From Sinorhizobium saheli (lineage in GTDB: Bacteria > Pseudomonadota > Alphaproteobacteria > Rhizobiales > Rhizobiaceae), in assembly GCF_001651875.1 (NCBI RefSeq), contig NZ_LNQB01000094.1, forward strand, positions 1-64,000: 64,000 bases of DNA. The letters run 5' to 3'. The notes beneath the pieces are model-generated. The model did not search any database. It had not been told where the DNA came from and was given only the letters and a program-made list of their open reading frames with translations. The position numbers and the translations under genes are program-made. Shown in pieces: positions 62,438 to 64,000 of this stretch. How positions within the stretch are numbered: position 1 is the stretch's first letter; each line of letters begins with the position of its first letter.

Positions 62438-63202
62438 TCAGTTCGACAGATGTTTGCGAAGGAAGGCGCGCGTACGCTCCTCAATCGGGTTGGACAGGAC
62501 CTGACGGGGATCGCCCTGCTCGACGACAACGCCACCATCCATGAACAGGGCGTGATCGGACACTTCGGCGGCGAACCGCATCTCGTGCGTCACGATCAGC
62601 ATGGTCATGTGTTCGGCGGCGAGCTGCTTCATGACCTGGTTGACTTCCTCGACAAGCTCGGGGTCGAGGGCCGAAGTCGCCTCATCGAACAGCATGACTT
62701 TCGGCTGCATCGCGAGAGCCCGGGCTATCGCGACACGCTGTTTCTGGCCCCCGGAAAGCCGGGCGGGATAGGCATGGCCCTTGTCCGCCAGCCCGACCTT
62801 CGCAAGGAGGGCGTTGGCTCGGTCGAGAGCAGCGGCCTTGGTCAACCCTTTGAGGCGCATGGGCCCGATCATGATGTTCTGCAGGACTGTGAGGTGGGGA
62901 AACAGATTAAACTGTTGGAACACCATGCCCATTTCCTGGCGGATATGGTTGATGTGGTTCTCGAATGCACGCCCTTTCAGCGGCCGGTTGACTTGCTGGC
63001 CATCGAGCCAAATCTCGCCGCTAGACGTTTCCTCGAGCATATTGATGGACCTGAGCAGGGTGCTCTTTCCGGAGCCGCTTGGGCCGATGATGGAAACGAT
63101 CTTGCCGCGGGCGACACTGAGGTCGATCCCCTTCAGGACTTCGTGGCTGCCGTAGGATTTGCGGATCTGGCGCAATTCGATCATGGGCGCTTGTTGGGTC
63201 AT
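62438..63202 (-). CDS. Polar amino acid ABC transporter ATPase
   Basis: 254 residues from ATG 63202, overlapping the permease stop by 4 bp. Walker A GPSGSGKSTLLRSINML, Q loop GMVFQQFNLFPHLTV, signature LSGGQKQRVAIARALA, Walker B VMLFDEATSALDPELV: GlnQ/HisP family. It powers uptake of an amino acid, probably ornithine, arginine or a related compound given its neighbours. Confidence 0.93.
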   Translation of the reverse strand: MTQQAPMIELRQIRKSYGSHEVLKGIDLSVARGKIVSIIGPSGSGKSTLLRSINMLEETSSGEIWLDGQQVNRPLKGRAFENHINHIRQEMGMVFQQFNLFPHLTVLQNIMIGPMRLKGLTKAAALDRANALLAKVGLADKGHAYPARLSGGQKQRVAIARALAMQPKVMLFDEATSALDPELVEEVNQVMKQLAAEHMTMLIVTHEMRFAAEVSDHALFMDGGVVVEQGDPRQVLSNPIEERTRAFLRKHLSN

Positions 63203-63855
63203 CGGATTTCTTCCGCTTTGCGGCCGGCAATGCTCAGCAGGAATTCCATCGCCAGGTTGACGACGTAATAGAGAAGGGCCGCGGTGAAATAGAATTCGAA
63301 GGGGCGATAGGTCTCGCTGATGGCACGCTGTGCGTCCAGAACCAGTTCGGAGATACCGAGAACCGACAGAACGGCGGTGTCTTTCAGGAGGATGATGCTG
63401 TTGTTGCCAACTTGCGGCAATGCCGTAAGGATGGCTTGCGGCACGATGAAGTAACGCCGGGTGGCGCCGCGGCCGAAGCCCAGCGATCTCGCCGCTTCCG
63501 TCTGCCCGGGATCGACGGCCTGCAGGGACGCACGGAAGATATCCGCGTTGTATGCGGCATAGTGCAGGCCAAGTCCAATCACCCCGGTCCAGAAGGCCGG
63601 AAGCATGACGCCCACCTGCGACAGGCCGTAGTAGAGCAGGTAGAGCTGCAGCAGCAGCGGCGTGCCCATGAATAGGAAGATGATGCCGCGCACCGGCAGG
63701 CTTGCGACGCTTGACCCGTAGAGCGTTGTCGTGGCGATGACAATGCCGAGCAGAACGCTGATGGAGCCCGCCAGAGCGGTGATGAGAATGGTCCAGAGCA
63801 GACCGGTGAACAGAAGTTGCGAATAGGAGCCTACGACGCTGAAATCGAGTGTCAT
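63199..63855 (-). CDS. Polar amino acid ABC transporter permease
   Basis: 218 residues of the HisMQ family: FTGLLWTILITALAGSISVL, FMGTPLLLQLYLLYYGL, then the EAA loop (GQTEAARSLGFGRGATRRYF). ATG 63855 overlaps the stop of another permease gene (ATGA). The two permeases form the heterodimeric channel. Confidence 0.92.
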   Translation of the reverse strand: MTLDFSVVGSYSQLLFTGLLWTILITALAGSISVLLGIVIATTTLYGSSVASLPVRGIIFLFMGTPLLLQLYLLYYGLSQVGVMLPAFWTGVIGLGLHYAAYNADIFRASLQAVDPGQTEAARSLGFGRGATRRYFIVPQAILTALPQVGNNSIILLKDTAVLSVLGISELVLDAQRAISETYRPFEFYFTAALLYYVVNLAMEFLLSIAGRKAEEIR

Positions 63856-64000
63856 GCTTTTGCCCTCCTGCCGGCGTCGAAGAAGTGTTCCACGCCGCGC
63901 ACGATGAGCGAAATGACAGCCACGATGGCGATATAGGCAGCTCCGGCGACTGCAAAGACCTCGAACGGCTTGTACGTGGAGGTGACGAAGCGCTGCGCCG
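63852..64000 (-). CDS. Polar amino acid ABC transporter permease, partial (5' part outside window)
   Basis: The visible 3' part codes AQRFVTSTYKPFEVFAVAGA, then AYIAIVAVISLIVRGVEHFF and a basic tail ending RRAKA, the last membrane helix of a HisMQ-type permease. The stop overlaps the next permease start. The binding protein should lie further upstream, outside this window. Confidence 0.85.
   Translation of the reverse strand, partial: AQRFVTSTYKPFEVFAVAGAAYIAIVAVISLIVRGVEHFFDAGRRAKA

Noticed and set aside
62438-63955. 505-residue single protein joining the ATPase to upstream sequence
   Set aside because: The first half is an out-of-frame reading of the permease gene. The real ATPase starts at ATG 63202 with the usual overlap.

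Overview
The window looks like part of a symbiosis megaplasmid of a fast-growing rhizobium, most likely Sinorhizobium/Ensifer and close to S. meliloti pSymA in layout. The grounds are the gene set and its order: a complete fixLJ-fixT-fixK-fixNOQP-fixGHIS block, FixL with its heme histidine at residue 194 and phospho-histidine at 285, FixJ with Asp54, a virB operon divergent from an rctA-type repressor, acdS with an Lrp-type regulator, and ornithine cyclodeaminase. This assignment comes from recognition of sequences and gene order, not from a database search.

Layout. (1) 1-13.4 kb: an IS5-type transposase fragment that truncates a transketolase/E1-like gene; acdS (ACC deaminase) divergent from its Lrp-family regulator; then a leftward peptide/opine-type module with two LysR regulators, DppB/DppC permeases, a fused DppD-DppF ATPase, a class A beta-lactamase-fold hydrolase, a family 5 binding protein and an M20 amidohydrolase. 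A MmgE/PrpD protein diverges from the LysR pair. (2) 13.5-24.1 kb: a complete leftward virB1-virB11 operon with an EexN-like lipoprotein and a TrbM-like protein, divergent from an RctA-like repressor. There is no virD4 and no relaxase in the window. (3) 24.1-29.0 kb: a graveyard with two integrase pieces, a cold-shock gene, an alpha-r14-like small RNA, a group II intron 5' piece, a truncated RES toxin and vapBC, followed by a decayed nap operon (napD and napA frameshifts, an in-frame napA-napB deletion fusion, a napC nonsense codon). (4) 29.2-41.9 kb: intact microaerobic regulation and the cbb3 oxidase with its assembly genes, carrying FixK/FNR boxes. (5) 41.9-43.9 kb: an orphan FNR box, a broken LysE gene, and a 'mobile mystery' HTH + Fic pair behind an array of four operator-like palindromes. 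(6) 43.9-49.3 kb: malate synthase G, a GlcG/HbpS-like protein and a 2-hydroxyacid dehydrogenase (leftward), diverging from a tandem glycine riboswitch that precedes a DadA-type FAD enzyme. (7) 49.3-59.1 kb: a sigma-54-type promoter with TCTCA/TGAGA inverted repeats ahead of a nine-gene catabolic operon (luciferase-like monooxygenase, spermidine/putrescine-type ABC importer, GMC oxidase, amine-oxidase-like FAD enzyme, RidA, SDR). (8) 59.6-64 kb: ornithine cyclodeaminase, a RocB-like M20 hydrolase and a polar amino acid ABC transporter, cut by the window end.

How it fits together. FixL/FixJ sense low oxygen and switch on fixK; FixK acts through TTGAY-N4-RTCAA boxes in front of fixN, fixG and a Crp/FNR gene, while FixT probably damps FixL. 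The nap genes next to this block are broken, so the strain appears to have kept microaerobic respiration and lost periplasmic nitrate reduction here. Regions 6-8 are nitrogen-compound catabolism. A glycine-controlled FAD enzyme could make glyoxylate, which malate synthase G and the hydroxyacid dehydrogenase could consume. The sigma-54 operon pairs an amine-type importer with oxidases and RidA, which fits uptake and oxidative breakdown of an unidentified amine.
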